Shown: one piece after another, positions 11,031 through 22,433 of the stretch
Position numbering within the stretch: the first letter of the stretch is position 1
Layout: each line of letters begins with the position of its first letter
NCBI RefSeq assembly: GCF_030272615.1
Contig: NC_081412.1
Span: 22,350,432-22,414,431 of the forward strand
Length of the DNA stretch: 64,000 nucleotides
Source of the DNA: Cryptomeria japonica
Taxonomy: Eukaryota; Streptophyta; Pinopsida; Cupressales; Cupressaceae
Direction: 5' to 3'
Notes under the pieces: model-generated
Database searches by the model: none
Told to the model about the DNA's origin: nothing
The model's input: only the letters and a program-made list of their open reading frames with translations
Program-made: the position numbers and the translations under genes

Positions 11031-11530
11031 CTAGCCAAATGGGTAATGATCCTGAGTGAATTCGACATCGAGTATGTGGACAAAAAAGCAATAAAAGGAC
11101 AAGCTATCACAAATCAGTTAATAGATGACCCCATGATAGATGATGCTCCTCTAATTTCAGAATTTCTAGATGAATCCATTTTCACAGTGTCACATGCAAA
11201 GCCATGGCAACTTTACTTTGACGATTCATACACACAGCATGGGGCAGAAGTTGACATCCTCTTCATAACTCCTCAAGGGGATTCTATACCAAAATCATAT
11301 TGATTATCATTTCCCTGCACTAATAACATAGCAGAATACGAGGCATTAACAACTGGATTATGAATAGCAGTTCAGCGGAAGATCCAGGAACTTCGTGTTT
11401 TTGGGGACTCTCAACTTGTAATTCGTCAAGCAATTGATGACTACCAAACAAAAGATGAGAAATTAATGCCTTACAAAAGAATGGTGGATGACCTGAAACA
11501 ACATTTCACAAAGATAGACTTTGAGCAGAT
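11031..11530 (+). pseudogene. Second (archaeal-like) RNase H of Tat type, decayed
   Basis: Same frame as RT. It contains EFDIEYV, then a PWQLYFDDSYTQHGA block, NNIAEYEAL and FGDSQLVIRQ, which fit the additional RNase H that Tat elements carry after the normal one. Catalytic blocks for the first Asp, the Glu and the middle Asp are visible, though the usual FDGS is FDDS here. In-frame TGA codons lie at 11301 and 11361. Near 11528 a deletion with frame change removes the stretch that in the family carries the last catalytic Asp before the ATIASLIDLP block. Not functional as it stands. Confidence 0.7.
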
Positions 11531-11533
11531 GCC

Positions 11534-12925
11534 ATGGCTACAATTGCTTCACTGATCGATCTACCTCTGAATGAGACCCGCTATGAGTTCTTGGTGGATA
11601 ACCTTTTGGTTCCTTCATATGAAATCACTCCTACTGAGATAATATGTGTCATCGGTCCTGAGTCCCAGTTATATGGTTATATTTTCACATACCTTTGTGA
11701 TAATACCTTTCCTCCTAACCTATCTAATAACCAACGTCACACTTTCATTCGCCAATCTTCTCGATACGTCATTTTAGCCGATGTCCTATACCATCGAAGT
11801 CTAGATGGCACTCTTCTTAGATGTTTGGAAAGCGACGAAGCTCATATTGCGTTACGTGAAGTACATGAAGGGATATGTGGTCCACATTCTACTGGTCCTA
11901 CCTTAGCCAAGAAACTTATCAGGACTGGATATTACTGGCCCAATATGGAAAAAGATTCATATCAGTTTGTTCGGAAATGTAAGCAATGTCAACTTCATGG
12001 AGACCTCATCCATGCGCCAGCACAAGAACTTCAACCAATTGCGACTCCTTGGCCCTTTTGTCAGTGGGGACTCGATCTCATAGGCAAGAATCACCCTCCA
12101 TCCTCCAACGGTCATAAATTCATTATCACTGCCACAGAGTATTTCACAAAATGGATTGAAGTCGTGCCTCTCATGCAAGTCACTGGAAAACAAATTGCTA
12201 CATTCATTCTCAACTATATCATTTGTCGATATGGTATTTTTGTTTCCATTATCACCGATAATGGGCGTCCCTTCAAAAATCAGGATGTTCATGAACTCTA
12301 TGACCGCTTCCATATTTCCCATCATTTCTCCACATTGTATTACCCTCAAGGTAATGGTCAAGCTGAGGCGTCTAATAAAACAATCCTTAAAATCTTAAAA
12401 AAGATGGTGGCGAATGCTGGCCGTAATTGGCATATACAACTTAATCCCGCACTTTGGGCTTACCGCACAAGTGTCCGCACACCTACAGGAGCTACACCCT
12501 ATTCACTTGTCTACAGCGCTGAAGCTATCTTGCCTATTGAGGTCAAGCTACCCTCTTTACGAGTCTCTTTGCAAAACATTATCAGTGATGAAGAATACCG
12601 AGTCTCTCACTTACAAGAACTTGAACTATTGGATGAACGAAGACAACTTGCTTTTAATCATCTTAAGGCTTATCAACAACGAATGAGTCTTAGCTACAAT
12701 CATAAAGTCAAGCCTTGCACATTTGAGGTAGGGGACTTAGTTCTCAAAGAAAATCCTAAGAATCGGCAAGATAGAGAGAAGAAGGGAAAATTCGAATCAA
12801 ACTGGCTTGGTCCTTACATCATTACAATAGCATATGGATCTGGTACATATCAACTCTCAACCACAGAGGGTGAACCTTTAGAGGATCCTATCAACAGCAT
12901 GCACCTTCGCAGGTTTTACACATAG
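11534..12925 (+). CDS. Integrase of the gypsy element
   Basis: A 463-residue open frame. Zinc-binding residues H111, H118, C149 and C152 are present. The catalytic triad is complete: D181 in the GLDLIG block, D242 in TDNGRPF and E278 in GNGQAEASN, a DD35E spacing. The C-terminal part has the LWAYRTSVRTPTGATPYSLVY block and a GDLVLKENPKN block, and ends with SMHLRRFYT-like sequence. There is no chromodomain, as in Tat elements. The start of the frame is not a natural start: it is the continuation of pol after the deletion near 11528. Integrase inserts element DNA into the nucleus. This is the only pol domain here without a stop or a lost catalytic residue. Confidence 0.85.
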   Translation: MATIASLIDLPLNETRYEFLVDNLLVPSYEITPTEIICVIGPESQLYGYIFTYLCDNTFPPNLSNNQRHTFIRQSSRYVILADVLYHRSLDGTLLRCLESDEAHIALREVHEGICGPHSTGPTLAKKLIRTGYYWPNMEKDSYQFVRKCKQCQLHGDLIHAPAQELQPIATPWPFCQWGLDLIGKNHPPSSNGHKFIITATEYFTKWIEVVPLMQVTGKQIATFILNYIICRYGIFVSIITDNGRPFKNQDVHELYDRFHISHHFSTLYYPQGNGQAEASNKTILKILKKMVANAGRNWHIQLNPALWAYRTSVRTPTGATPYSLVYSAEAILPIEVKLPSLRVSLQNIISDEEYRVSHLQELELLDERRQLAFNHLKAYQQRMSLSYNHKVKPCTFEVGDLVLKENPKNRQDREKKGKFESNWLGPYIITIAYGSGTYQLSTTEGEPLEDPINSMHLRRFYT

Positions 12926-14011
12926 CTCTTTAGAGTACCCCAATTCAAAAATACAAAAAAAATCAAAAAAATTAAAAATACAAAAAAAATCAAAAAAATT
13001 AAAAATACAAAAAAAATCATAAAACATAAAAATCGTTACTTGGTGAAAACCTGGCAAACAGGTGCCTTGTGACACAAAAAAAATAAAAAAATTGAAAAAC
13101 AGAAAAACATTTCGTCCAACAGTTAAAACCACTTTGGTGATGCCCTAGGCAAGTACCATGGTGAAAACTGGGTCACCAACGCCATGTGTAGAGACATTGC
13201 TCCTCCCTCCTTCAGGATTCTCTTTCATCACTTCACTTTGCACACACTCGCGACCAATTCATCCATAATAAACTTACCCATTCTCATCATGGCTTGTTAT
13301 TGATCTACCTAAGATTGGTTAGCCATTCATAATAAACCCTCATTTTCACCCCTTTCCATCCATAATAAATCAGCTCCTATCTGTGGCTAGGGCAAATCCT
13401 ACGTCTAGTAATGGGTGTGGAACTGAGAACATCACATGTTTCGAGGAGTACAGTTTCTTTCAGTTTTCTTCAGTTTATCCGTGCACAATCCGCAATAAAG
13501 AAACACTTCCACACAATCCGCAATAAAGTTTCGCTTTCTCCGCAATAAAGTATCAGTTTCATGGATTTAGTCGGTTTCAGATGAGACACAGCAGTAACAA
13601 TGGGCTTCAACAAATCAAACCTTTCCATAGACTCAAACAACATTATGGTTCAGTGCTATCTATCCTTTTGTGACAGTAAACATTGTGACCACAATCAAAT
13701 AAGACTTATACAAGTGACAAGAGACACTAAACTTGAGGACTACAGTGGATGTGGGTGTCGAGTCTTGGTTTTCTTTTGATTTTTATATTTTGGTGACATG
13801 TTTTTTAGCTTTTCTAGGATGTCTTTGACTAGAGATTCTATCTCCAGGATGTCTTTGACTAGAAAGGCGAGGATGGGGTATCGTCACCTATTTTTTATTT
13901 GTTGTCTGTGGATTGTCTCTTAGTAATGCTATGACTTGTCCAAGGATATGAGGACACTGTGAGTCTAGTATGAACTGGGGCATTCCTTGTTTGTGACTAT
14001 CCTATTGCTAT
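12926..14011 (+). other. Gypsy internal region between integrase and nested insertion
   Basis: Non-coding. At 12948-13030 there is an A-rich tandem repeat of about 29 bp (AAAAATACAAAAAAAATCAA-like, nearly three copies). At 13265-13550 the words CATAATAAA and CCGCAATAAAG recur at irregular spacing; these contain AATAAA and could act as polyadenylation-like signals, which is inference. The copy resumes after the nested element at 21774. Confidence 0.6.
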
Positions 14012-15203
14012 TGTAAAGCGGAAAATCGGTCGAACCCTAGTTGCTCTCCCCTCTTCCAACTCCGAGGAGAGAGAAGGGAGGTTGCTAGGGTTGATGGTTT
14101 TCACTTAAGGGAGATACTTTACATTCAAAAGAGGGGTTGAAACCCACAAGATCCAATCCCACACAATGCAAGATTGGATGCTAAATGAGTTTCAAGGGTT
14201 AAGAAAGCAAGGCTACCCTCTTTTGTAAAGAATGTTGATAGAAGAATTAAGCTAGGAATGCATAGAAAGTGACAAAGATTCGCTTATAAACTGAGATAGG
14301 GATATAGGATGAAGCTGCGGACCTGGAATTAGCAGTAAAATGTCGATACGGCGCTGTCCTACAAATTTGAGCAAAAGTTGTCGGGATGATGGCGCCCGAG
14401 CTCCACGGTCCTCCAAAAAATCCGCGAAACGAAGGGGGATCTGTTCGTCTCTGCACAAGGATTCCAGATCTTCAATTTCAGCCGCGTACCTACAACCTAC
14501 ACACAGAAAAGCGAAGACGATTGGGGGGTTAGGGATTAGGGGTTTGCCTTTAGGTCAAACCCCGGTTTTGGAATTAACCAAGAAATGAAAAATGCTGTAA
14601 AATGTAAATGTCTGTAATGTAAAACAAGTACTAATACCTTGTTGTAAGGATGTTTGTATCCTTATGTGTGAAGGTATAGATGTTGTTGTTTGTTGTATGT
14701 TGTATGTAGCATGTAGTAAGTGATCTCCGCTTCAATGGTTGAATCCTTGTCTTGAATGCAACACTTAGCCTTGAATGGAGACTTAGAAGGAATGCTTGAA
14801 TGCTTGAATGTTTGAGTATCGTTTCCACATATGTTCCTCCTCTTCTTACCCAAAATGAGAGAGAAAATGTAGTTTATATACTTGTCAATTAAGGCTAATA
14901 GACTCATTTTCCCGACCTTAGGCCGACCAAGAAACAATAATTTCCAATTTGCAAACAAAAAGACCCGAGACCCCATAGGAGACCGGGCCCAAAATAGGGC
15001 CAGGGACCAGGGCGTTGGGCGCTCTGGTCCCACCTCCCGGGACAGCAGGGTGCAAAGGAGGTTCAGGCCAGGGTGCTTGAAAAATGCAGTTTTTAGTGTC
15101 GTGAGCAAGTTTCGGGGTCTCCATTCAGGTTGCGTGTTGCGTCGCCATCGTGAAGACTGAAATGCAGTCGAAATTGCAAGTGTCGCAATTTTAGGACGCT
15201 ACA
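14012..15203 (-). repeat. 3' LTR (minus orientation) of the nested element
   Basis: 1192 bp; on the plus strand it runs from TGTAAAGCGG to GACGCTACA. It differs from 20574-21773 by few substitutions and by one extra GAATGCTT-type unit in the other copy. It holds two GC-rich dyads, at 14383-14412 and 15003-15031. Frames inside it appear in both LTR copies only because the LTRs are duplicates. Confidence 0.92.
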
Positions 15204-15218
15204 TTTAGCCCCCACTTT
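15204..15218 (-). other. Polypurine tract of the nested element
   Basis: Read on the minus strand this is AAAGTGGGGGCTAAA, directly before the LTR start TGTAGCGTCC. That position is where plus-strand synthesis is primed in LTR elements, and it confirms the minus orientation. Confidence 0.75.
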
Positions 15219-15946
15219 AGCGGGAGTATGTGTGCTCATACTTCCGGTAAAGTACAAGGAAACAACATTGAAAGACTTTCACCACGTCAAGGAGGCAAGA
15301 CACACCAAGCCCCGAGTGGACTAAGGATCTTACGACTTCGATTGACAAAGTAAAAGGGAAGATCACGAGGGAGAACCATGACTGTCAGTAGTAAGGTTCC
15401 CTCACTATGAGTCATGCAAAAGAAATACCAAAAATTTTCAAGGCAAAGCTAAGTTCGCCAAGAAATTTTCAAGTATCTTGAAGGGATAGATAGGGTGTAT
15501 GCCCCCCTACGTTAAAGCGATCACACACGCCTCAACGGGGGTGATTGTTTTAACGTAGTGATACACATAAGGAATGAGAAGGGAAAGGAGCATGTTATCG
15601 CAAAGATTTAGCCTCCAAGTGTGAGATAAACCCAAGGATAATAGACACAAACACAAAGCACGAGGTGACTTCGCTTTCCTCAAGGTCAATATGTTGTATG
15701 ATAATTCATGTATATATATCATATGTATGTATGCATAATTGTTCTTCATTTCCCAATCATGAAGGTCACCTAGAAGAAGGGAACACATGTGTCTTTTGAG
15801 TCAACATGAGAGAGACCAAAAGAGATCTCAATGCTTTGCATCGTCCTCAAGTAGACAACACTAAGGACAACAAAATAGAAGAATGAGAATAACATATAGA
15901 AGAAGTAACAAAAGAGAGGAGGAGAGAATCTGCTATGCTAATGTAA
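15219..15946 (-). other. 3' untranslated part of the nested element
   Basis: About 730 bp between the gag-protease stop and the purine tract. No open frame of note; a short TATATATC/ATATGTATGTATG run lies near 15711-15736. Nothing else recognised. Confidence 0.6.
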
Positions 15947-18900
15947 CTAGTCTAGCACGTCATCTACCCCCCGATCTTGCTGATCAATGTTTCGGGAAGG
16001 CAGGGAACACACTAGAGGAGGAACATCCAACACAGCAGATGGAGCTATCACAAGATCCAAACAAGGGCTATGTTCATGTTCCAAGCCACGTTGTTCTTGT
16101 CCAGGAGCTAGGATAAGTGCTTTAGAAAATTCATTAGATAAATGGTTATCAATATCAACAAGTTCATATTCACTATCAGAAGCAAGAGGAGTAGCATTTT
16201 CATCATGAATACCATTTTCATCTATATCATCATCAAGATTTATAAAAATAGGATCTTTAACTCGCACAAGATCAAGACCATCATGCATCTTATGTTTAGG
16301 AGATTTTGGCTCAATTCTCAGCTGAGGAGAAAATGGAATAATGCTTGTTGAAGGTGTTTTTGGAGATTGCAAAGTTTGAGAAGCAGCTACTTGAGCTCTA
16401 AGACGACGCTTTCGTCGGCGTTCACGTGCAGAACGATTTCATCTAGTCTTAGTAGGAAGTGGAGAAGATTGAGGAGGAGGAATGTTCTCATCCTTATCAC
16501 TTGGGTGTTTAGGTTGTGGTCTCTTAGGCTGGATAATAGGAGAAGAAGAGGGTCTCTTCTCTCTATAAAAGGAAGGAGGAGGAACTGCTCCATATAAAGG
16601 AGGAATTTTTTGTTTAGGAAGAAGACCAAGTCCATCATGACGAGGAGGTATAGGTCTACTTTTAGAAGGTTTATTAGGCATAGACATAGTCACATCCATA
16701 GGGATGGGTTGGGAATCTTCTTGAGGAAAGACATTAGTTTTATCTTTCAAAGGAAGAACTTCCTTCTCAAGAACGATAGGAATATCAAGTTTAGGTGTTC
16801 TAGGTTCACTTAAAGATAGGATCATATCTGTTTTCCATTTTTGATAAGATTTGAAAAGATGATCACTTCGCAGAGGAAGAGATTGGAATTGTTTAGGCCA
16901 AAAGTAATCAATAGGAACGCTAGAAGTTCTTTCAGCTGGTTTAAAAAGACTATGATTGACAGTAACAACTTCACCATTATGGGGAAATTTTAAACACTTA
17001 TGAATAGGAGAAGCAATAGCTTTCATGGAAGATAGCCAAGGATAGCCAAGCTTCACACGAAATTGTTCGGATGAAGGAATAATAGCAAAGTTCACATCAA
17101 GGGATTTGTTATGGACCTCAATAGTTAATGTAATAGAACCAATTGCAGGAGAAGAAAATGTATCAAATAATTTCACAACCACATCTGTTTTGTCATAGAT
17201 CACTTGATTCAATTGCAAAGTAAAAAGAAATTCTTCAATAATAACATTAACCATGCACGAAGGATCAATAAGCACTCCACGGCAAGGTGTATTCTTGACT
17301 TTTGCAACTATGTATAAAGGACCATCAGGTGCTCTAATGGTTTCACTAGAATCAAATGTGATGGAAGGTTCTTTAAGGTTTTCTTGCTGCTCTACAAAGT
17401 TAATCACATTCGGAGTCATAGACACAAGACCATCAGATGAGAGAGAGGAATCATTAGCCTCAATCGCATTAGAGGTATGAGAAGGTAATCGATCAGTAAA
17501 AATCTGAAGATTTTGGTTAGGAGGAGCTACAGATGTGTTGCCTTTATCATTCACTCCAGAAACAGAAATAGTATTATTATCAATCAAATCTTGAATTTTA
17601 CCCTTTAAAGAAAAACATTTTTCAGTATCATGCCCAGGTTGACGATGAAATTGACAAAAAGATTTGTTATCAAAATAAGGTGAAGTAATCTTTGCAGGAT
17701 CAATTTGCCTTATAGGAGGAAGAGTAAGCACATTTTGTTCCAATAACTTATTCATAATACTATGCAATGATTCATTCAAAGGAGTATACTTCCTTTCTTT
17801 CTTGAAAAATTTAGAAATAGGAGGCACACCTGATGCTGCATTCACATTGTTGTTGATGATGTTTTCATTGAATTTCATGGAATCTTTGTTCGGTTTAAAC
17901 TTCCCAAATGGTTGTTGACTGCTATCACCCTTATCACTCGGAGCCATAGGATGTGATTGTTCCATTTGACTCACAGTCAGTTGATAATTGTGAAGAGTTG
18001 CACACAACTATTGGAAAGAAGTAAACTCAGAAAACAGAAGTTTGTCTCGAATATCTTTTTGTAAATTAGAAATAAAGATTCTTTGAATATCATTGTTAGG
18101 TATTGGAAAAGAAATTTGAGCATACAAATGCTTATATCTACCAATGAAATCAGTCACTTTTTCTTTAACACCTTGTTTACAATGCATTAAATCAATCAAA
18201 GTAACTTTAGGACTTATATTGTTTTGAAATTGTTGAATGAAAGCATTTGCAAGTTGTTCGAAAGAAGTAATAGAATAAGAAGGCAACGAGCAATACCATT
18301 GTAGGGCTTTGTCTCTTAATGTTCTACTAAACAGCTTTGCAAGCAACCATTGGTCATAAGCAAAATTAGTACATATGGTTTGAAAAGTCTTAACATGTGT
18401 TAGAGGATCACCTTTACCATTATAAAGCTCCAAATGCGGGATTTCAACATGTTTAGGAGGGATAGCTCGAACAATGTCAAGAGAAAGTGGGCTCGCAACA
18501 TCAAATGTGGGCACACTAAACTTAGATTGATTCATAGAGGCAATTTGTTGCTGTAAAGAAGAGACAGTTTGTGCAAGATTGTTAATGGTCGCTTCAGTCG
18601 AAGAATTCATATTAGATGTGTTAGATTGAGATGGAGGTGTTATGTTATTGAAAGAAGGTAAAAAATAAGGTGGTGGGACTCTATGATAATTAGTCATAGG
18701 AGATGATTGGACAGAAGAAACACTACAAGGAGGAATGGAATGGTTGAATGAATTGCCCCCTTGCGTCATGTTCATTTGCGGAGATGTAATAGGAACACTC
18801 ATTGAAGGAATGAATGAAGAAGTCGGATTAAATGAAGGAAGAGGGTTAATTGAAAAAGAAGGATTGCCCCCATGACTGGTGATCACAGGAGGAATGTCTT

Positions 18901-19390
18901 GTATAGAAGTGGTCATTATGTTTGATGTAAAGGTAGGTATGCTAGCAATAGAAGTTGTCAAAGGAATAGAATGATTGACTTGAGTGGGAGGTTGTGTATA
19001 ACCTAAAGACTCGGCACAACTCTTTATAGGCATCACATTCGAATCCACAATGTGTGCAATACCACGCAAAATATCAATTCCATTCTTATCACTTTGAAGC
19101 ATATGTTTTAGACCCTCAATTAAAGGAAGAGCTTGACTATCAGGGTATTCTTAAGACATCCATTGTCGAAAATCGTCAAATTGGTTATCCAATTTCGAAA
19201 GTTGTTCTACAGAAACCTCATGGAGAGCTTCTTCATCATTAGGAGGATTAGAGGAATTACCCATGTCCTCGTTAAAAAGGCTATTCAAATTAGGTTCCAT
19301 CTCCTCGGTAATTAAACCTCGGAAAGACTTAATTCTACGGCTTCGTCTAACAGGAATAGTGTAAATAGGGCTTATTGTTGTAAAACTCAT
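15947..19390 (-). pseudogene. Gag-protease polyprotein of the nested element
   Basis: One minus-strand frame of 1147 codons starting with ATG at 19390-19388, interrupted in frame by TAA (19151-19153), TAG (18008-18010) and TGA (16439-16441). A Pro/Ser/Thr-rich region covers codons about 120-310. A gag domain follows at about 316-456, with the HLELYNGKGDPLTHVKTF block and a DKALQWYCSLP block. The zinc knuckle has form CX2HX4HX4C (in the part after 18007), followed by a retropepsin-like fold. Its active site is D-P-S in place of the usual D-S/G-G, then a GYPWLSSM block and KCLKFPHNG. Sequence blocks such as RKYTPL and KFPHNG match those of the surrounding gypsy element, so the two are relatives. 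The tail (15947-16440) is acidic and unrecognised. The protease is probably inactive. Confidence 0.85.
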
Positions 19391-20552
19391 GCACTAGAAA
19401 GGGAGAGAAGATTTTGAATTTAAAGGTAGCAATTTTCAGTAAAATCAGCCAATCTTCTAGATTTAAGCTGTTAAATGCAATCACGACAGTCTCCCGAAAT
19501 TTCGGAAAAAATGTCAGGGACCGTGGCGCTCGGAGTGCACACGGTCCCGGCAACTTTTTTCGAAATTTGCAGGGATGAAAGTTATGATGATTTTAGAGCT
19601 AATCTGAAAAAATTGAGTGATTTTACGATCTGTAGATAGGCCAAATTAAAGTTGCAATCTCAAAATTGAACCCTACCAAGATTGTCGAAAAAATGCAAAA
19701 TTTGAATTTTGAAAAAGAGAGGGAAACTAAAATTTTGAATTTTATGATTTTAGAGGGAATGTCAAGAGCAATGCAAATTTTGAAATTTAAAAATTGACTC
19801 AATTTCACGCAAAATTCAATTTTGAAAGCAGAAATCAAAGTTGTTGTAATTAAGCACTTAATTTCAAAAGTCACAAATTGCAAGAATTAAAATAAAGCAC
19901 TGAAATTTCGAATGAATGCAAACACACTTTTCAGATTTAGGACAGTAAGAACACAATTTTGACACAAAATTTCAATTTCAATGATTTTTGAATGATTAGA
20001 AGCCCTAAACCAAGCAATCACAAGACCAACTTTGACTGTAATTTTGAGAGTGTTGTAATTGATAAAATCAGCCAAAATTCTGGATTTTAGCAGAAAAATA
20101 CAGTAAGATCTGGCTCCCAAAATTTCGGAAAAAAATGTCAGGGACGATGGCGCTCGGAGTGCACACGGTCCTCGCAACTTTTTTCCAAATTTTCAGGGAT
20201 GAAAGATATTGTGATTTTATTGCGGAATCCAAAGTTGCAGCTGATTTGGAAATGTTTTGATCAGTGAAATTGTCGGACAAAGGTTGAATCAAGAAGGTTT
20301 CAAAAATTAGGGTTTTGACACTTAACCACTTAATTTTCAAAAATAAAGCACAGATATGAATTGATAATTTGTAATAGAAGGGCAGATCTGAAATAAGCAT
20401 TAACAATTAAACATTTCACAAGTTCAATTTTCAAAAAGAAAATTTAGGGTTTTTTATGCAATTAACTTCTAAAATTTTGCAAAAGATCAAACATGGAAAT
20501 GTAATCAAGGAATCCAATTTTCAAATCTAACCATGAAAAATCAAAAAGAATG
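19391..20552 (-). other. Leader of the nested element with an internal repeat
   Basis: This is the 5' untranslated part in minus orientation. Two related blocks, 19440-19600 and 20064-20225, share AAAATCAGCCAA, CCCGAAATTTCGG/CCCAAAATTTCGG and the dyad GGCGCTCGGAGTGCACACGG. They lie about 625 bp apart. Short minus-strand frames here are AT-rich and not credible as genes. Confidence 0.65.
19517..19548. repeat. GC-rich dyad in the nested element leader
   Basis: GGGACCGTG and CACGGTCCC form a perfect 9-bp stem around a 14-nt loop. A diverged copy lies at 20141-20172, and similar dyads lie in both LTRs (14383-14412, 15003-15031, 20947-20976, 21574-21600). The surroundings are AT-rich, so the dyads stand out. 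Confidence 0.65.
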
Positions 20553-20570
20553 TTCACATCGGGTTCACCA
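20553..20570 (-). other. Primer-binding site of the nested element
   Basis: On the minus strand TGGTGAACCCGATGTGAA follows the 5' LTR end after three bases and begins with TGG. Its position fits a tRNA primer site. tRNA identity not assigned. Confidence 0.7.
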
Positions 20571-20573
20571 AAA

Positions 20574-21773
20574 TGTAAAGCGGAAAATCGCGATCGAACC
20601 CTAGTTGCTCTCCCCTCTTCCAACTCCGAGGAGAGAGAAGGGAGGTTGCTAGGGTTGATGGTTTTCACTTAAGGGAGATACTTTACATTCAAAAGAGGGG
20701 TTGAAACCCACAAGATCCAATCCCACACAATGCAAGATTGGATGCTAAATGAGTTTCAAGGGTTAAGAAAGCAAGGCTACCCTCTTTTGTAAAGAATGTT
20801 GATAGAAGAATTAAGCTAGGAATGCATAGAAAGTGACAAAGATTCGCTTATAAACTGAGATAGGGATATAGGATGAAGCTGCGGACCTGGAATTAGCAGT
20901 AAAATGTCGATACGGCGGTGTCCTACAAATTTGAGCAAAAGTTGCTGGGACGATGGCGCCCGAGCGCCACGGTCCTCCAAAAAATCCGCGAAAGGAAGGG
21001 GGATCTGTTCGTCTCTGCACAAGGATTCCAGATCTTCAATTTCAGCCGCGTACCTGCAACCTACACAGAAAAGCGAAGACGATTGGGGGGTTAGGGATTA
21101 GGGGTTTGCCTTTAGGTCAAACCCCGGTTTTGGAATTAACCAAGAAATGAGAAATGCTGTAAAATGTAAATGTCTGTAATGTAAAACAAGTACTAATACC
21201 TTGTTGTAAGGATGTTTGTATCCTTATGTGCGAAGGTATAGATGTTGTTGTTTGTTGTATGTTGTATGTAGCATGTAGTAAGTGATCTCCTCTTCAATGG
21301 TTGAATCCTTGTCTTGAATGCAACACTTAGCCTTGAATGGAGACTTAGAAGGAATGCTTGAATGCTTGAATGCTTGAATGTTTGAGTATCGTTTCCACAT
21401 ATGTTCCTCCTCTTCTTACCCAAAATGAGAGAGAAAATGTAGTTTATATACTTGTCAATTAAGGCTAATAGACTAATTTTCTCGACCTTAGGCTGACCAA
21501 GAAACAATAATTTCCAATTTGCAAACAAAAAGACCCGAGACCCCATAGGAGCCCGGGCCCAAAATAGGGCCATGGACCAGGGCGCTGGGCGCTCTGGTCC
21601 CACCTCCCGGGATAGCAGGGTGCAAAGGAGGTTCAGGCCAGGGTGCTTGAAAAATGCAGTTTTTAGTGTCATGAGCAAGTTTCGGGGTCTCCATTCAGGT
21701 TGCGTGTTGCGTCGCCATCGTGAAGACCGAAATGCAGTCGAAATTGCAAGTGTCGCAATTTTAGGACGCTACA
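20574..21773 (-). repeat. 5' LTR (minus orientation) of the nested element
   Basis: 1200 bp, near-identical to 14012-15203. It contains GC-rich dyads at 20947-20976 (arms with GGCGC and GCGCC) and 21574-21600. Directly followed on the plus strand by the TSD GCTAT. Confidence 0.92.
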
Positions 21774-22433
21774 GCTATGCAAACAGGTACAATGACTTTT
21801 TGGGTCGAACATATGCCTCGATTGTCATAACCTATTTTGCCATAATAAAGCTCAATGGTGATAACGCACAAGAAGCTCTTTTCACTTTCATATCTTCTAT
21901 CTTCCATCCTCCTTTCTTGACTGACTTCCATCATCCTTCTTGAGTCTGTGTAGCCTGCTATCACATGACTAAGTATAATGACACACCAAAAACATTTGCA
22001 TTTAATGTAGTTTCACCTGCATTACCACATATAAGTATTTCATACATACATATAGATATCACAATTGCATCACATCCTTCACACAACACATGTTAGCACA
22101 TTTTACATTCTCATCATGTAAATAGTCCTTTGCATTATCATATTCATCTGCATTCCATACATTCACAATTGCATTTGCATAAACATATAAAACATAAAAG
22201 AACAAAAATATTGCAGTTCATTATGTACATATTTGCATCCATCACATAGAAACATATAGAAGCATCACATAGGTACACATGCATATAGTTGCTACAAAGA
22301 TAAATCATCTCATATATATAATCATAAGTGTCATGATACAATGATGTCAAAATCATATGGCTACAATCACCCGCAGGTGTCTACATCATAATACAAAATG
22401 GTACAAAAACTGATACATAGGGAGCCCTCTAAG
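21774..22433 (+). other. Gypsy internal region after the nested insertion
   Basis: Continues the host element after the duplicated GCTAT. It is AT-rich, with many CATATA and ACACAT words, and has no credible frame. It lies between integrase and the 3' end of the antisense PMD frame. Confidence 0.55.

Larger units (their letters stand above)
14012..21773 (-). mobile_element. Nested non-autonomous LTR element with gag-protease only
   Basis: LTRs 14012-15203 and 20574-21773 bound this element, and the perfect TSD GCTAT lies at 14007-14011 and 21774-21778. It reads on the minus strand, so its 5' LTR is at 20574-21773. A primer site (20553-20570) and a purine tract (15204-15218) are in the right places. 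The sole coding region (15947-19390, minus) gives gag, zinc knuckle and a degenerate protease. There is no reverse transcriptase, RNase H or integrase in the 5.4 kb between the LTRs. Gag-only LTR elements without polymerase are known in plants and depend on a helper in trans. The LTRs are close in sequence, and the insertion is younger than its host element. Confidence 0.9.

Noticed and set aside
11957-12361. 134-residue minus-strand frame
   Set aside because: Antisense shadow of the integrase, which has complete catalytic residues on the plus strand.
14247-15160. Frames inside the nested LTR, repeated at 20811-21694
   Set aside because: They occur twice only because LTRs are duplicates; no family is recognisable and U3/R/U5 function explains the conservation.
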